From Phycisphaerales bacterium (GTDB taxonomy: Bacteria; Planctomycetota; Phycisphaerae; Tepidisphaerales; Tepidisphaeraceae): a stretch of DNA of 24,169 nucleotides. The stretch spans positions 1 to 24,169 of the forward strand of contig JAQGHH010000627.1 in assembly GCA_028288945.1 (NCBI GenBank), in the 5' to 3' direction. Positions 1-8,418 of this stretch are shown here, piece by piece. Each line of letters starts with the position of its first letter. Positions within the stretch are counted from its first letter, which is position 1. The position numbers and the translations under genes were made by a program. The notes under the pieces were generated by a model that saw nothing but the letters and a program-made list of their open reading frames with translations, made no database searches and was not told the DNA's origin.

Positions 1-1
1 T

Positions 2-131
2 CGGGAGAACAGTGACGTCGATCGGCTCATCGATCCGCTCCGTTACGCGTACGGTCTTTCGCGGGCCTCGCCGGCCCCGGCACAGTTCAATATCCGCCGG
101 GGTGGTGGAAAATCTTCACCCGATTTCCCAT
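2..131 (-). other. Possible 5' scraps of a gene running off the left edge
   Basis: Downstream of the FkbM gene, a minus-strand ATG at 131 opens a 14-codon frame that stops at 87-89. A second minus frame is open from 115 to the window edge (about 38 codons, protein-like, rich in Arg, Val and Glu) but has no ATG and a TGA just upstream. The two could be one gene with a frameshift near base 90, or non-coding. No family is recognised and no ribosome binding site precedes the ATG. This is reported only because the neighbouring gene also carries a frameshift. Confidence 0.2.
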
Positions 132-177
132 GGCCCGGTCAAGGTCCGATATGACCTGCCTCGACGATGCCCGTCGG

Positions 178-1106
178 TTATCGCCGAAGCACGTTGTTTA
201 TGGCGCCGGGTCGGTGAGTTGCGGCGGCATGGCAGAGCACGCCCTGATCCGAGAAATCCGCGGGGATGTTGTCCGCGCGCAAGCGACGCCCCGCCTCGCC
301 TTTGGGCCCGAGCTCGTAGACTTCGTACCCGAGCGCTTCGATCTGTGCCATGAGATCTTTGCTGGCCTTGCCTGCGCCCGCCAGGTCTTCGGGCGAGAGT
401 TCGACGACCATAAGCGGCTTGAACCGCCGGAGCGTCCGTTCGCCGCCGGCGAGGAAAAATGTCTCGGCGCCCTGGATGTCGAGCTTCACGAAATCCAGGC
501 GGTCGAAATGGGCGCGCTGGGCGAAATCGTCGAGCGTCATCGTCCCGACCGAAATCCGCTGGCTCAGATCGGTCAGCCGGACCAGAGACCCCATGCCCTG
601 GTTCTCTTCCTGCGGGTCGGTGACCCCCATCTGCTCGCTTCCGGTTCGGTTCGACAGGGCCACCCGGTGGGTGCGGACGACTTCCTGCAGGCCCTTGCGC
701 TGGACGTGTTGGGTGAGGCGATCGAAGACGTAGGGGACGGGTTCGAAACTGTGCACGGCGCCGGTCTGCCCGACCCGGCGGCCGAGCCGCAGGCTGATCA
801 GCCCCGTATTAGCGCCGGCGTCGAGGCAAACCATCCCGGGGCGGACGTTGCGGTCAATGCGCTGGGCCAGTGCCGGCTCGAATTCGCCGAACGCGATGAT
901 ATGTGGTCTATGTGGAAGTGCGGGTGAAGGAGCCATTCGTGGCCGTCGTCATCGCGATACCAGCGGAAATCGGAGGTCGCCGGTTTGACGGCGCCAAAGC
1001 CGCGGTCCTGAAGCCAGTGCGTGATCCGGCGCGGCCGGATGCCGCCGAACGGCCGGCCGATAAGTACAAAGAGCCAATAGAGGGAGCGATAGAACATATC
1101 CTTCAC
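178..1106 (-). pseudogene. FkbM-family SAM methyltransferase, frameshifted
   Basis: FkbM-type methyltransferases transfer a methyl group from SAM, usually to a sugar hydroxyl of a glycan. The gene begins at GTG 1106, whose GTGA overlaps the stop of the upstream acyltransferase gene, giving likely translational coupling. The first 68 codons read MKDMFYRSLYWLF to HFHIDH, then the frame changes at 900-902, where an extra AT (CACATATC) is present. The remaining frame runs on to 178. The second part carries SAM motif I (LDAGANTGL), the acidic loop (HSFEPVP), the family core DFVKLDIQGAE and the strand PLMVVELSPE. Joined, the product would be about 308 residues, normal for FkbM proteins. The break could be a sequencing error or a real lesion. 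Family assignment is firm; activity is doubtful. Confidence 0.82.
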
Positions 1107-2317
1107 ACGGTTTCCGGGGTTGTGTCGGCCGCCAGCGCGGCCCGGGATTCAACGCCTGCGACGGCGGGGCGTGCCTGCACGCCGAGTTTTCTCATGAGCA
1201 TCCAGAACCAGTCGCGGCGCATGAACGGCTTCTCGAAGAGGACGAACAGGACGGCGCTGAGCAGGAGAATCGTCGGGATCAGAAGGGCGTATTGGAGAAG
1301 CAGGTTGACGTTGAAATTCGTGGTCAAGGCCAGATGGATCGTCCGGCGGCCCAGGAGGCTCTTGGGATAGGAATGGTAGAGGTAGATCGTGTAGCACATG
1401 CCGCCGATGATGACGAGCCATCGGTGGCAGACGATCCGCCGCCAGAGTCTCCCGCGGAACGCCGCGAGGCAAATGACGAGGATCGCCGGGGACGTCGCCA
1501 GATGCATCCAGCGGGCGGGCAACGCCGCCCCCCACAGGAGCGCCGGCCAGGCGGCGAGCGCAGCCCAATCCCACAGCGCGGGCCGGCGCGCTGGACGGCT
1601 TCCGTTTACGATGTAGAAGTCTGCCAAGATGAATCCCACCAGGAAGAAATGCAGTTGGCCCACAAGGTTGAAGTGGGCGCCCGGCGGCAGGACACGCTGG
1701 AGGGCGGCGAAGAAAACCGCCCCGCCCGCGAGCGTCGCCAGCCGTGCGGGGCGGGAGTGAATCGAGAACACCCGAGTCAACAGGGGGGCCAGGAGGTAAA
1801 ACTGCACCTCGATCTCCAGCGACCATCCGACCCCGAGCAACGGTTCCGCGTTGTAAAGCAGATGATGGACGTAAAAGATCGACGCGGCCCAGTGCGGGAG
1901 GAGCTCGCGCACGGGGATGTGCTTGACCAAAGCGAAACTGAACAGCGATACCGTCGTCGCGATCACGTAGGGCGGCTCGATCCGCGTGACCCGCCGGAGG
2001 AAGTACGCGCGGAGCGAGACCGGCTGCGCCGCCTCGAGGTACCGGCGGGCGAACGGGACGGCGAGAATGAAGCCGCTGATCGCGAAGAACAGCCGCACGC
2101 CGATGAATCCCTGCGACACGACGGCGTGGACCCAGGACCGTTCCGGCGGCGCGCTGAATGTAATGGCGCTCTTAACAAGAACAAAGGCTTCGACGTGGAA
2201 CACCATCACCAGCGCGATGGCGAAGAACCGCAGCCCGTCGATCTCGGGCACGAAACGGCCCGAAGAGGTCTCGCGAGTCAGAAGCCTCCGCAGAGAGTTG
2301 ATCGCCTTGCTAATCAT
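1103..2317 (-). CDS. Acyltransferase-3 (OafA/YrhL-like) membrane O-acyltransferase
   Basis: This is an integral-membrane acyltransferase that moves an acyl group, commonly acetyl, onto a sugar. It has 404 residues from ATG 2317; a TTG at 2329 in the same frame is an alternative, and neither has a clear Shine-Dalgarno. The N-terminal family signature EIDGLRFFAIALVMVFH spans residues 25-41, including the conserved Arg30 and His41. RRVTRIEPPY lies at 108-117 and GVGWSLEIEVQFY at 162-174, matching the WSLxxExxFY motif. Many hydrophobic segments follow, consistent with about ten membrane helices. It overlaps the downstream FkbM gene by 4 bp, so the pair probably makes O-acyl and O-methyl decorations together. 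It is divergent from the GT9 gene. Confidence 0.9.
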   Translation of the reverse strand: MISKAINSLRRLLTRETSSGRFVPEIDGLRFFAIALVMVFHVEAFVLVKSAITFSAPPERSWVHAVVSQGFIGVRLFFAISGFILAVPFARRYLEAAQPVSLRAYFLRRVTRIEPPYVIATTVSLFSFALVKHIPVRELLPHWAASIFYVHHLLYNAEPLLGVGWSLEIEVQFYLLAPLLTRVFSIHSRPARLATLAGGAVFFAALQRVLPPGAHFNLVGQLHFFLVGFILADFYIVNGSRPARRPALWDWAALAAWPALLWGAALPARWMHLATSPAILVICLAAFRGRLWRRIVCHRWLVIIGGMCYTIYLYHSYPKSLLGRRTIHLALTTNFNVNLLLQYALLIPTILLLSAVLFVLFEKPFMRRDWFWMLMRKLGVQARPAVAGVESRAALAADTTPETV

Positions 2318-2568
2318 GGGGGTAATCAACCAAGCTTATCGAAAAATGCGGTGGTTCACCAGCCCGTGAGAACGCGCGCTTACGGTGAGAACAGGGCCGC
2401 GATCAGCGGTCCGGGCAATGGTTTGTCGGCCCGCAGCCGGCCACGCGATGCCTTTTGCGGCCGGGGCGATTTACTCATGCGGGAATGCTACGATGCCCCG
2501 CGATGGCGACTGGGACCACTGCATCCGTTGGAGTCTCCACAACGCCCGATCGCGCGACGGAGTCGGGC
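2318..2568. other. Divergent intergenic region
   Basis: About 250 bases separate the divergently transcribed acyltransferase and GT9 genes, so promoters for both should lie here. No convincing -35/-10 pair is visible by eye on either strand. The GT9 frame is open back to 2455, so part of this stretch would be coding if an upstream start (ATG 2485 or 2503) were used. Confidence 0.4.
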
Positions 2569-3645
2569 GTGAACTCCGTGCTGATATTCCGGATCGGGAG
2601 CCTGGGCGACACGCTCATGACGTTGCCGGCGATGTGGGCGGTACGCGAGCGGTTCCCGGCGGCGCGAATCACGCTGCTGTGCGACAAACACGTCGGCAAG
2701 TCCTACGTCCTGGCGCCAGACGTTCTGGCCGGGTGCGGCGCGATCGATGACTTCATCACCTATCCCGTCGGGGGCGGAAAAATGGCGAGGCTGTTGAAGC
2801 TGGCTTCGCTCGTGCTCGAACTTCGCCGAAGGCGCTATGACCTGCTCGTTTATCTCGCGCCCACGCAGCGCGGTCCGTACCAGGTGAAACGCGACCGTCG
2901 TTTTTTCGGTGCCGCGGGCATCCGGCGGATGGCCGGGATGGGCCATTTCCCGCAATATCCGACGAAAACGCCCGGCGTGCCGCTGCCACAAACCCTGCGC
3001 GAGGGGGACCTTCTCCTATCGCGCCTCGCGCCTGACGGGATCAGGATTCCTGCGCCGGGGGAGGGGAAGCTAGACTTGTCCCTGGGAGAGCGGGAGGAAA
3101 GCGAAGTTCGAAAGTGGCTGGCCGTCCTGCCGGCCGACGGGGGGAAGGTCTGGGTGGGCGTCGGTCCGGGGGCGAAGACGCGCGTGAACGTCTGGCCCGC
3201 CGAGCGATATCAGAAAGTAGTTGCCGGGCTCATCGAGCGGTTCGACGTTTGGCCGGTCGTGTTCGGCGGGCCGGAAGACAGGGAAGTGGGCGACCGGCTA
3301 ATCGCGGAATGGGGCCGCGGGTTTAACGCTTCGGGGGTGCTCGGGCTGCGGGCATCGGTGGCGGCGCTGAAAAGATGCCGACTGTTTCTCGGGAACAACA
3401 CGGGGACGATGCACATGGCGGCTGTCGCCGGCGCGCCGTGCGTGGCGACCACCTCCTCGCGCGAGCCGCCGGGCCTTTGGTATCCCTACGGCCGGGGGCA
3501 CCGCGTGTTCCGCACGCCCATAGAGTGCGAGGGGTGCTACCTGAAGGAATGCATCGAGCGCGGCATGGAATGCACGATGCGCATCGACGCGGACGCGGTG
3601 CTGGCCGCCTGCTGCGAAGTTCTCCGGGGCCGGGTGGGTGATTGA
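2569..3645 (+). CDS. Glycosyltransferase family 9 (heptosyltransferase-like)
   Basis: GT9 enzymes are inverting GT-B transferases that typically add heptose or a related sugar to lipopolysaccharide core. I chose GTG 2569 because GGAG lies 6 bases upstream and the family N-terminus follows at once (NSVLIFRIGSLGDTLMTLPA). The product is 358 residues, normal for the family; ATG 2503 would add 22 residues. Motifs are SLGDTLMT at 11-18, GPGAKTRVNVWP at 199-210 in the donor site, and NNTGTMHMAA at 276-285, equivalent to the family's SGPMHLA loop. A C-terminal Cys group (C320, C323, C328, C335) is typical of one GT9 branch. It is alone on the plus strand and convergent with the polymerase gene. The exact sugar is unknown. 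Confidence 0.88.
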   Translation: MNSVLIFRIGSLGDTLMTLPAMWAVRERFPAARITLLCDKHVGKSYVLAPDVLAGCGAIDDFITYPVGGGKMARLLKLASLVLELRRRRYDLLVYLAPTQRGPYQVKRDRRFFGAAGIRRMAGMGHFPQYPTKTPGVPLPQTLREGDLLLSRLAPDGIRIPAPGEGKLDLSLGEREESEVRKWLAVLPADGGKVWVGVGPGAKTRVNVWPAERYQKVVAGLIERFDVWPVVFGGPEDREVGDRLIAEWGRGFNASGVLGLRASVAALKRCRLFLGNNTGTMHMAAVAGAPCVATTSSREPPGLWYPYGRGHRVFRTPIECEGCYLKECIERGMECTMRIDADAVLAACCEVLRGRVGD

Positions 3646-3712
3646 CTCTGCAACAAACCGTGCCGGGTGAGGGACCCTCAAAGACGGGGCATTTGGCCGG
3701 GCACGCGACGCG

Positions 3713-5050
3713 CTACATCCCCATGTACGCCGGGTCGAACGGCGGGCGATCGGTGAAGCCCGATTCCTGCCCGGCGGCGTCCGGCGTCAGATTGCGGGAC
3801 GTGAGGATCGCCACGGAGAGAATGAACAGCAGGCCGGCGGGGTTTCCGATGCTGAACAGCAGTGCTTCGGCGTTGGACTCGAGGAAGCCGGAGAAGAGAA
3901 TGATGATTGCAAACTGGAACCTCGGATCGCGGAAGGTGGCGATGGATCGCCGGAAGCAGATGTACAGTAGGATGAGGATTGGGAGCGTCCCCAGGATTCC
4001 AGTGTTCACCAGCATAGCCAGCATTGCGTTGTGAACGTTGCCGATTTCTTGCATAGACGGGTCGCGGGCATATTCCGCGCCCGGTCCCATGCCGATCATG
4101 AAATGGGGCAGAAAGCCCACGGTGATCGCGCGTTGCCAGATGTCGAAGCGCCCGGTGCCGGTGTCGATGCTCCGGTGCGCGTCGCGAAGCTGGTAGGCGT
4201 CCGAAATGTTCCCGCCCAGATCCGGCGCCAAAACAGCGCCCGCGATCAACGCGAAGACCACCGCCGCAACCGCCCACAGAATGAAACGCCGTAGCTCGGT
4301 CGCCAGCATCACGGTGAAAACCACCCCCACCACGAATGCCAATGCGGCCGTCCTGGACTTGGTCGAAAAACACACGACCGCGCATATCAAGAGGCAGGCC
4401 AGGAGCGTGACCGTGCCCAGGAAACCCCTGCGCGATTTGAGCCTCTGGATGGCGAACTCCAGCAGGCTCAGCCCGGTGATCATGCAAATATATGCAACAC
4501 CGTTGGAGTTCAAAAACAGGTAGAGCCGGTAGTGCGGGTCCGTCAGGGTGCTGAAGTTGATTTGGGAAAAGTGATAAATCGCAAAGATGACACCCGACAG
4601 AGTCAATCCCGCGCGTAATGAGTTGACCGCCCGCCATCCGAGGCCGGCGACTGCAACCAGGGTGCCCAGCGCCGGCAGGAGCAGCAGCATCTTGAGCGGA
4701 TAGTAAATGGACGGGGACATCACAAACGATGACGTCGCGCCCACGGCGCAATGAACCAGGAATAACCACACCGCGGCGTTGTTCAGGACGGAAGCAAATG
4801 TGCCGCCGGCCGCAAGCACCAGGATCAATGCCACCGTCATTGCCACGCCATCGACGATGCTGGCGACGCCGCCCACAGCGCCTTCGCCTCCGATCAACAA
4901 GCTAAAGGCGGTCAACAGGCCCCAGATGAAGGCGCCGATAAAGATGAGGTAATACCGCCGCCCGGCGCGATCGGGTTCGTGCCCGATCGCAGCGCCCTCA
5001 TTGGTCGTGTCGTACCCCAGGAATGCCGCGTCAGGCAGATAGTTGGACAT
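3713..5050 (-). CDS. O-antigen polymerase/ligase-like membrane protein (Wzy_C)
   Basis: This 445-residue polytopic membrane protein has about ten hydrophobic segments between residues 33 and 425, and a long extracytoplasmic loop around 275-340. The loop region carries the Wzy_C/WaaL signatures: STKSRTA at 229-235 after a membrane segment, GTGRFDIWQRA at 298-308, and VHNAMLAMLVNTGILG at 339-354 with the conserved His-Asn. These proteins either polymerise undecaprenyl-linked repeat units or ligate glycans to an acceptor; sequence alone does not separate the two. Start ATG 5050 has only a weak purine stretch upstream. It is last in the minus-strand run, and 98 bases separate it from the CgeB-like glycosyltransferase. 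Confidence 0.85.
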   Translation of the reverse strand: MSNYLPDAAFLGYDTTNEGAAIGHEPDRAGRRYYLIFIGAFIWGLLTAFSLLIGGEGAVGGVASIVDGVAMTVALILVLAAGGTFASVLNNAAVWLFLVHCAVGATSSFVMSPSIYYPLKMLLLLPALGTLVAVAGLGWRAVNSLRAGLTLSGVIFAIYHFSQINFSTLTDPHYRLYLFLNSNGVAYICMITGLSLLEFAIQRLKSRRGFLGTVTLLACLLICAVVCFSTKSRTAALAFVVGVVFTVMLATELRRFILWAVAAVVFALIAGAVLAPDLGGNISDAYQLRDAHRSIDTGTGRFDIWQRAITVGFLPHFMIGMGPGAEYARDPSMQEIGNVHNAMLAMLVNTGILGTLPILILLYICFRRSIATFRDPRFQFAIIILFSGFLESNAEALLFSIGNPAGLLFILSVAILTSRNLTPDAAGQESGFTDRPPFDPAYMGM

Positions 5051-5148
5051 TGGGTCGCCGGGTTGAATCTAGGTTGCGGACAAGGTGCAAAACTTCGCCG
5101 TCGTGAGGTTTGGACCCCGCCACCCAGTGGGGGAGCCCGACGCTAGAC

Positions 5149-6216
5149 TCATACGCCGGACGGTACCGGCGGGTTTTGCTTTGCGCCCCCGGCCTCGAAT
5201 ATCTGGGCTAGGGCCTGGCGGAGCCGGTCATGGTAGCTGTACCCGCTTTGGATGCATCGTTCCCGGCCTGCGGCGGCTATGCGCTCTCGCTCCTTCGCGT
5301 GGTCCAGATAATATCGGACCTTTTCGAGCAGCTCCTGGTCACTGGAGAAGAACTCGGCTTCCTTGCCTTCTTCGAACAATCCGCGGTGCTCGTCGGTCCG
5401 CTCCGCCAGCATAAACGCCCCACACGCGGGGATTTCCACCGATCGTTGGGTCTGAAGGTCGCGGTTGAGCTTCCGGAGGAAGCACAGGTTGATCTTTGCC
5501 CCGCAGATCGCCTTCGCGTATTCATCGGCATAAATCGCGCTGCCCACAAGATTCAGCATCTTGGGAGCATCGGGGAGTGGAGGCCACCAGTCGCCGAAAA
5601 TCCGCACCGGAATCCCATTGCCTGCCAGGTGGATCATGCTTTGGGCCCGGAACCGCTCGTAGGTCCCCACGAATCCGACTTCGGCCCCATATTTCTGCAA
5701 GTCTTGGGCATTCAGCGAGATTGGACGGTGAGTGTTGCGGTCGTACGCGTTGGCGCTGAATTCCACCCGCGGCACACCCAGTTGCCGCAATTCCGCGACG
5801 CCGTAAGACTTCGTCGTAAAGTAAATGTCGTGCAGGGGCAAACCCCGCACAAAGTAGTCGGATTGATTGTGCCGGCTGCCCATGTCGTCGGGGCTGTACC
5901 CGGCGATGACCATGCCGGGCCGCATCCGTCGAACCGCCGCCAGGGTTTGCGGCCAGACGACCAGGCCTTTATCGATCCACAGTATGTCCGCCTCACTGGT
6001 GCGGCAGCATTGGATAATCTGACGGTTGACGCGAGCAAAATCCACCGGCCGCCGCAACTTGTAGCCAACACGGCAGATCAACCCCCGAACCGTATTGCGG
6101 CCGGCCAGCACGCGATAATCCAGGGCCTGAACCTCATGGCCCAAATCCTGCAACGCCTTCAGCCGCTGCAGGCAGGTGCCTCCCGGGTCCATGTCTCCGA
6201 CGTAGATAATTCGCAT
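5149..6216 (-). CDS. CgeB-like glycosyltransferase (Glyco_trans_1_2 type)
   Basis: This is a GT-B glycosyltransferase of the CgeB/Glyco_trans_1_2 kind, found in spore-coat and surface-glycan loci. It has 355 residues from ATG 6216, where the protein begins MRIIYVGDMDPGGTCLQRL, the usual first strand and glycine turn. The frame is open to ATG 6333, immediately after the upstream stop, but those 39 residues look non-native. The N-terminal domain includes DILWIDKGLVVWP (77-89) and AGYSPDDM (105-112). The C-terminal half has INLCFLRKLNRDLQTQRSVE and IPACGAFMLAERTDE, the conserved donor-binding region, ending in SGYSYHDRL. Donor and acceptor are unknown. It follows the SGNH hydrolase gene with a 117-base gap from the chosen start. 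Confidence 0.82.
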   Translation of the reverse strand: MRIIYVGDMDPGGTCLQRLKALQDLGHEVQALDYRVLAGRNTVRGLICRVGYKLRRPVDFARVNRQIIQCCRTSEADILWIDKGLVVWPQTLAAVRRMRPGMVIAGYSPDDMGSRHNQSDYFVRGLPLHDIYFTTKSYGVAELRQLGVPRVEFSANAYDRNTHRPISLNAQDLQKYGAEVGFVGTYERFRAQSMIHLAGNGIPVRIFGDWWPPLPDAPKMLNLVGSAIYADEYAKAICGAKINLCFLRKLNRDLQTQRSVEIPACGAFMLAERTDEHRGLFEEGKEAEFFSSDQELLEKVRYYLDHAKERERIAAAGRERCIQSGYSYHDRLRQALAQIFEAGGAKQNPPVPSGV

Positions 6217-6333
6217 ACTGAGATCGCCACAGTGCCGCGGCGCGACAATTCCCGCCCCCAGTGAGTTTACCCCGCACCCTTTCGAAGGCAACCGGAAGGT
6301 GGCGGACGGGTGGTCCGATAACCACCTTCCCAT

Positions 6334-7398
6334 TTATCGGAGCCCGCCAGCGGGAATGGTGGCCGGTGTCGAGGCGGCGGTCCGACGGGATCGCACGGCG
6401 TCCTCGATGGGTTTGAGCAGCAGATCCGCCATGATTTTATGACCCGCGGCGTTGGGGTGGATCGGATCGCGAAACACTTTCGTGCCCGAAGCCTGCGCGG
6501 CGGCGAACGCCGGACCAGTCTCGATGATCGGGACACCGCATTCCTGACCCACGGCTTTAATCTCGGCGTAGCCCGGCTCCTTCGCATCGCCCATCTCGTC
6601 GGCGGCCTGGTACTGCATCAGAATCACGGCGGCGCCCCCCGCCCTCGCGACTCGAAAAATCTCCCGCTCGGCGTCCAGACATTGGGCGACAACCTCGGGT
6701 GTGGCCGGGGGCTCGGGTGCGTCCGAAGGACTTGCGGGATAGAGCGACGGCAGATAGTCGTGCACGCCGCGCGTGACCGCCTCCTGCAACGCGGAAATTG
6801 GGGGACGATCGGGGAAATTCGGGTTCACACCCACCACGGGTACGAAGGTCGGAAGATCGTGATAGTCGTCGCTGTTCAAGACGAGGACCACCACGTCGGC
6901 ATCAAGCAGGCCGAACTTCTTGATGTACGCCAATTCATTGGGCGGCCCCCAACTCCCCGCCGAGATGTTGCCGACCACCACCGGACGATTCAGATCCTGC
7001 GCGAGCTGCTTTTGGAGCAGCGACGTCACCAGATCAGTTTGATCCACGCGCGCCCCGCCGTTTACAACGCTATCGCCGATTACCATGACGCGCAATTCGT
7101 CCGGACGGGCCTTGTGAAGCGGAAAGTCGTCGCACCGCATCGAATAGGCGTTGTACGAAATCCGGTGCCCGAAGCGGTGGTAGGTGCGCGAGGGCTTAAA
7201 CAGGTATTCCATCTGAGGGTCCGCCATCATCAGCGGGGGATCACCCATGCCCAGATAGAATCGGCAGAACAATTCGCCAGCCGCGGCAAGCAAGAAAACG
7301 GCCGCCAAAATGCGAACCGCCCACCTGCGAAAACGACCCCGCTTTAACGGTTTTCGGTTTGGAACGGGGCTCGAATCAGAGGGCGTAACTTCTGGCAT
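6334..7398 (-). CDS. Membrane-anchored SGNH/GDSL hydrolase-fold protein
   Basis: This 354-residue protein has one N-terminal membrane anchor (about residues 26-47, after the basic stretch KRGRFRRWAVR), so the catalytic domain probably faces the periplasm. SGNH blocks are visible: VIGDSVVNGG at 107-116 with nucleophile Ser110, ISAGSWG at 145-151, VLNSDDYHD at 173-181 with the oxyanion Asn175, and DPIHPNAAGH at 311-320 giving the Asp-His pair D311/H314. Such proteins add or remove O-acetyl groups on exported glycans and often partner acyltransferase-3 proteins, one of which lies at 1103-2317. The start is ATG 7398, with no strong ribosome binding site. A 32-base gap follows the upstream FkbM gene. 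Substrate unknown. Confidence 0.85.
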   Translation of the reverse strand: MPEVTPSDSSPVPNRKPLKRGRFRRWAVRILAAVFLLAAAGELFCRFYLGMGDPPLMMADPQMEYLFKPSRTYHRFGHRISYNAYSMRCDDFPLHKARPDELRVMVIGDSVVNGGARVDQTDLVTSLLQKQLAQDLNRPVVVGNISAGSWGPPNELAYIKKFGLLDADVVVLVLNSDDYHDLPTFVPVVGVNPNFPDRPPISALQEAVTRGVHDYLPSLYPASPSDAPEPPATPEVVAQCLDAEREIFRVARAGGAAVILMQYQAADEMGDAKEPGYAEIKAVGQECGVPIIETGPAFAAAQASGTKVFRDPIHPNAAGHKIMADLLLKPIEDAVRSRRTAASTPATIPAGGLR

Positions 7399-7430
7399 AA
7401 ATCGCGTTCATTCCACAGGTTGTTATCTTA

Positions 7431-8273
7431 TCACCGAATCTGATCGAAGGCCCCGACCCAGTCCTCGCGCAGCAGCAGGAAGTTAGCGTAGGCGAAGTTA
7501 TCGAGGGACTGGCGATACTCACCCAGCAGCTCAATCCCACGCGGGTGGACCTTGGCCACCGCGTAGCCGAGCGGCCGGACCAGTTGAAACATATCGATCA
7601 GAAAAGACCGCGCATCGACCCATGTGCCGCCATATTCGAACTGGACGCAGCCAATCTGCTTGCGCGACAGCATCCCCATAAAGCCGCGCAGGGCCGCCAT
7701 CTCATGTCCCTCGACGTCGAGTTTGATGAAATCCACCTCTGCAATGTTCGAATCCTTGCAGAATTGATCGCCGGTGCGAATCTGCACATCATCCTGCGCG
7801 TGAAACGTCCCGCCGACTCCTTCGCGGCGATACAGCGAGTTGGTCTTGGACGCCTCCTCGTCCGACCCGGAGCTGAAGATCTTCAGCGTCTTTTCCGCGT
7901 CCCCGAGGCCCGCCGGCACGGCAACGACCTTCTCTCCCCCGGCGCGGGCGATGTTTTCCTTGAGGCGGAGGTAAGTCTTGGGAAACGGCTCGAACGCATA
8001 GAGCGTGGTGAAGTTCGAGAACCGCCGCAGCGCTTCGACCGTCCAATCCCCGACGTTGGCGCCGACGTCAAAGACGACCGATTGCCTTCCGCTCAGCCGG
8101 GCGGCGGCGCGGGCCATGACGTAGAGCTCGCCGTTGGTTTCAAAATCCCCATTATTGTCGCCGGTCGCCCCGTTGTGGATGGCATTGCCGAGCCGAATCT
8201 GCCATGGCCGCGGGAGCAGCCGGAACGGTAAAAGCACCGTGGAGACGGCAACCCGGCGTGCTCGTGGGTTCAT
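7431..8273 (-). CDS. FkbM-family SAM methyltransferase
   Basis: This probable glycan O-methyltransferase has 280 residues. I chose ATG 8273 because GAGGA lies 6 bases upstream; the frame is open to a TTG at 8384 with poor context. SAM-binding motif I is FDVGANVGDW at 68-77, followed by YAFEPFP (92-98) and the family core DFIKLDVEGHEMAALRG at 181-197. The tail QFEYGGTWVDARSFLIDM and the ending AYANFLLLRED are typical of FkbM proteins. It sits between a GT4 gene (146 bases upstream) and the SGNH hydrolase gene. A short inverted repeat precedes its ribosome binding site. This is one of three FkbM genes in the window. Target sugar unknown. Confidence 0.9.
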   Translation of the reverse strand: MNPRARRVAVSTVLLPFRLLPRPWQIRLGNAIHNGATGDNNGDFETNGELYVMARAAARLSGRQSVVFDVGANVGDWTVEALRRFSNFTTLYAFEPFPKTYLRLKENIARAGGEKVVAVPAGLGDAEKTLKIFSSGSDEEASKTNSLYRREGVGGTFHAQDDVQIRTGDQFCKDSNIAEVDFIKLDVEGHEMAALRGFMGMLSRKQIGCVQFEYGGTWVDARSFLIDMFQLVRPLGYAVAKVHPRGIELLGEYRQSLDNFAYANFLLLREDWVGAFDQIR

Positions 8274-8283
8274 TGGTGTCCTC

Positions 8284-8298
8284 GACTCAGCTTGAGTC
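8284..8298 (-). promoter_or_regulatory. Short inverted repeat before FkbM start
   Basis: The inverted repeat GACTCA-GCT-TGAGTC forms a potential 6-bp stem with a 3-base loop, directly upstream of the GAGGA ribosome binding site of the FkbM gene at 8273. It might tune translation or be a dyad binding site. There is no poly-U tract, so it is not a terminator. Chance occurrence cannot be excluded. Confidence 0.25.
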
Positions 8299-8418
8299 TC
8301 TCGTTTACGCTGGAATGCGCGGCAGTCGCCGCCCACCGGGTCTAAGTCTCCCTTGAGGCTATCGTCCTGCGTCACACGTTTCAACGCCGCCTATTTCAGG
8401 CGCCGCGGCTCTCCACGG

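Noticed and set aside
1292..2572. Long plus-strand open frame opposite the acyltransferase gene
   Set aside because: Arg/Glu/Asp/Pro-rich composition with no family motif; it is the antisense shadow of a clear acyltransferase-3 gene in GC-rich DNA.
3646..3712. GAGGGACCCTC palindrome between the convergent GT9 and polymerase genes as a terminator
   Set aside because: The stem is only 5 bp with a single-base centre, and no T-rich tract follows on either strand.
5230..6264. Long plus-strand open frame opposite the CgeB-like gene
   Set aside because: It has no motif or ribosome binding site and lies wholly over a recognised gene.
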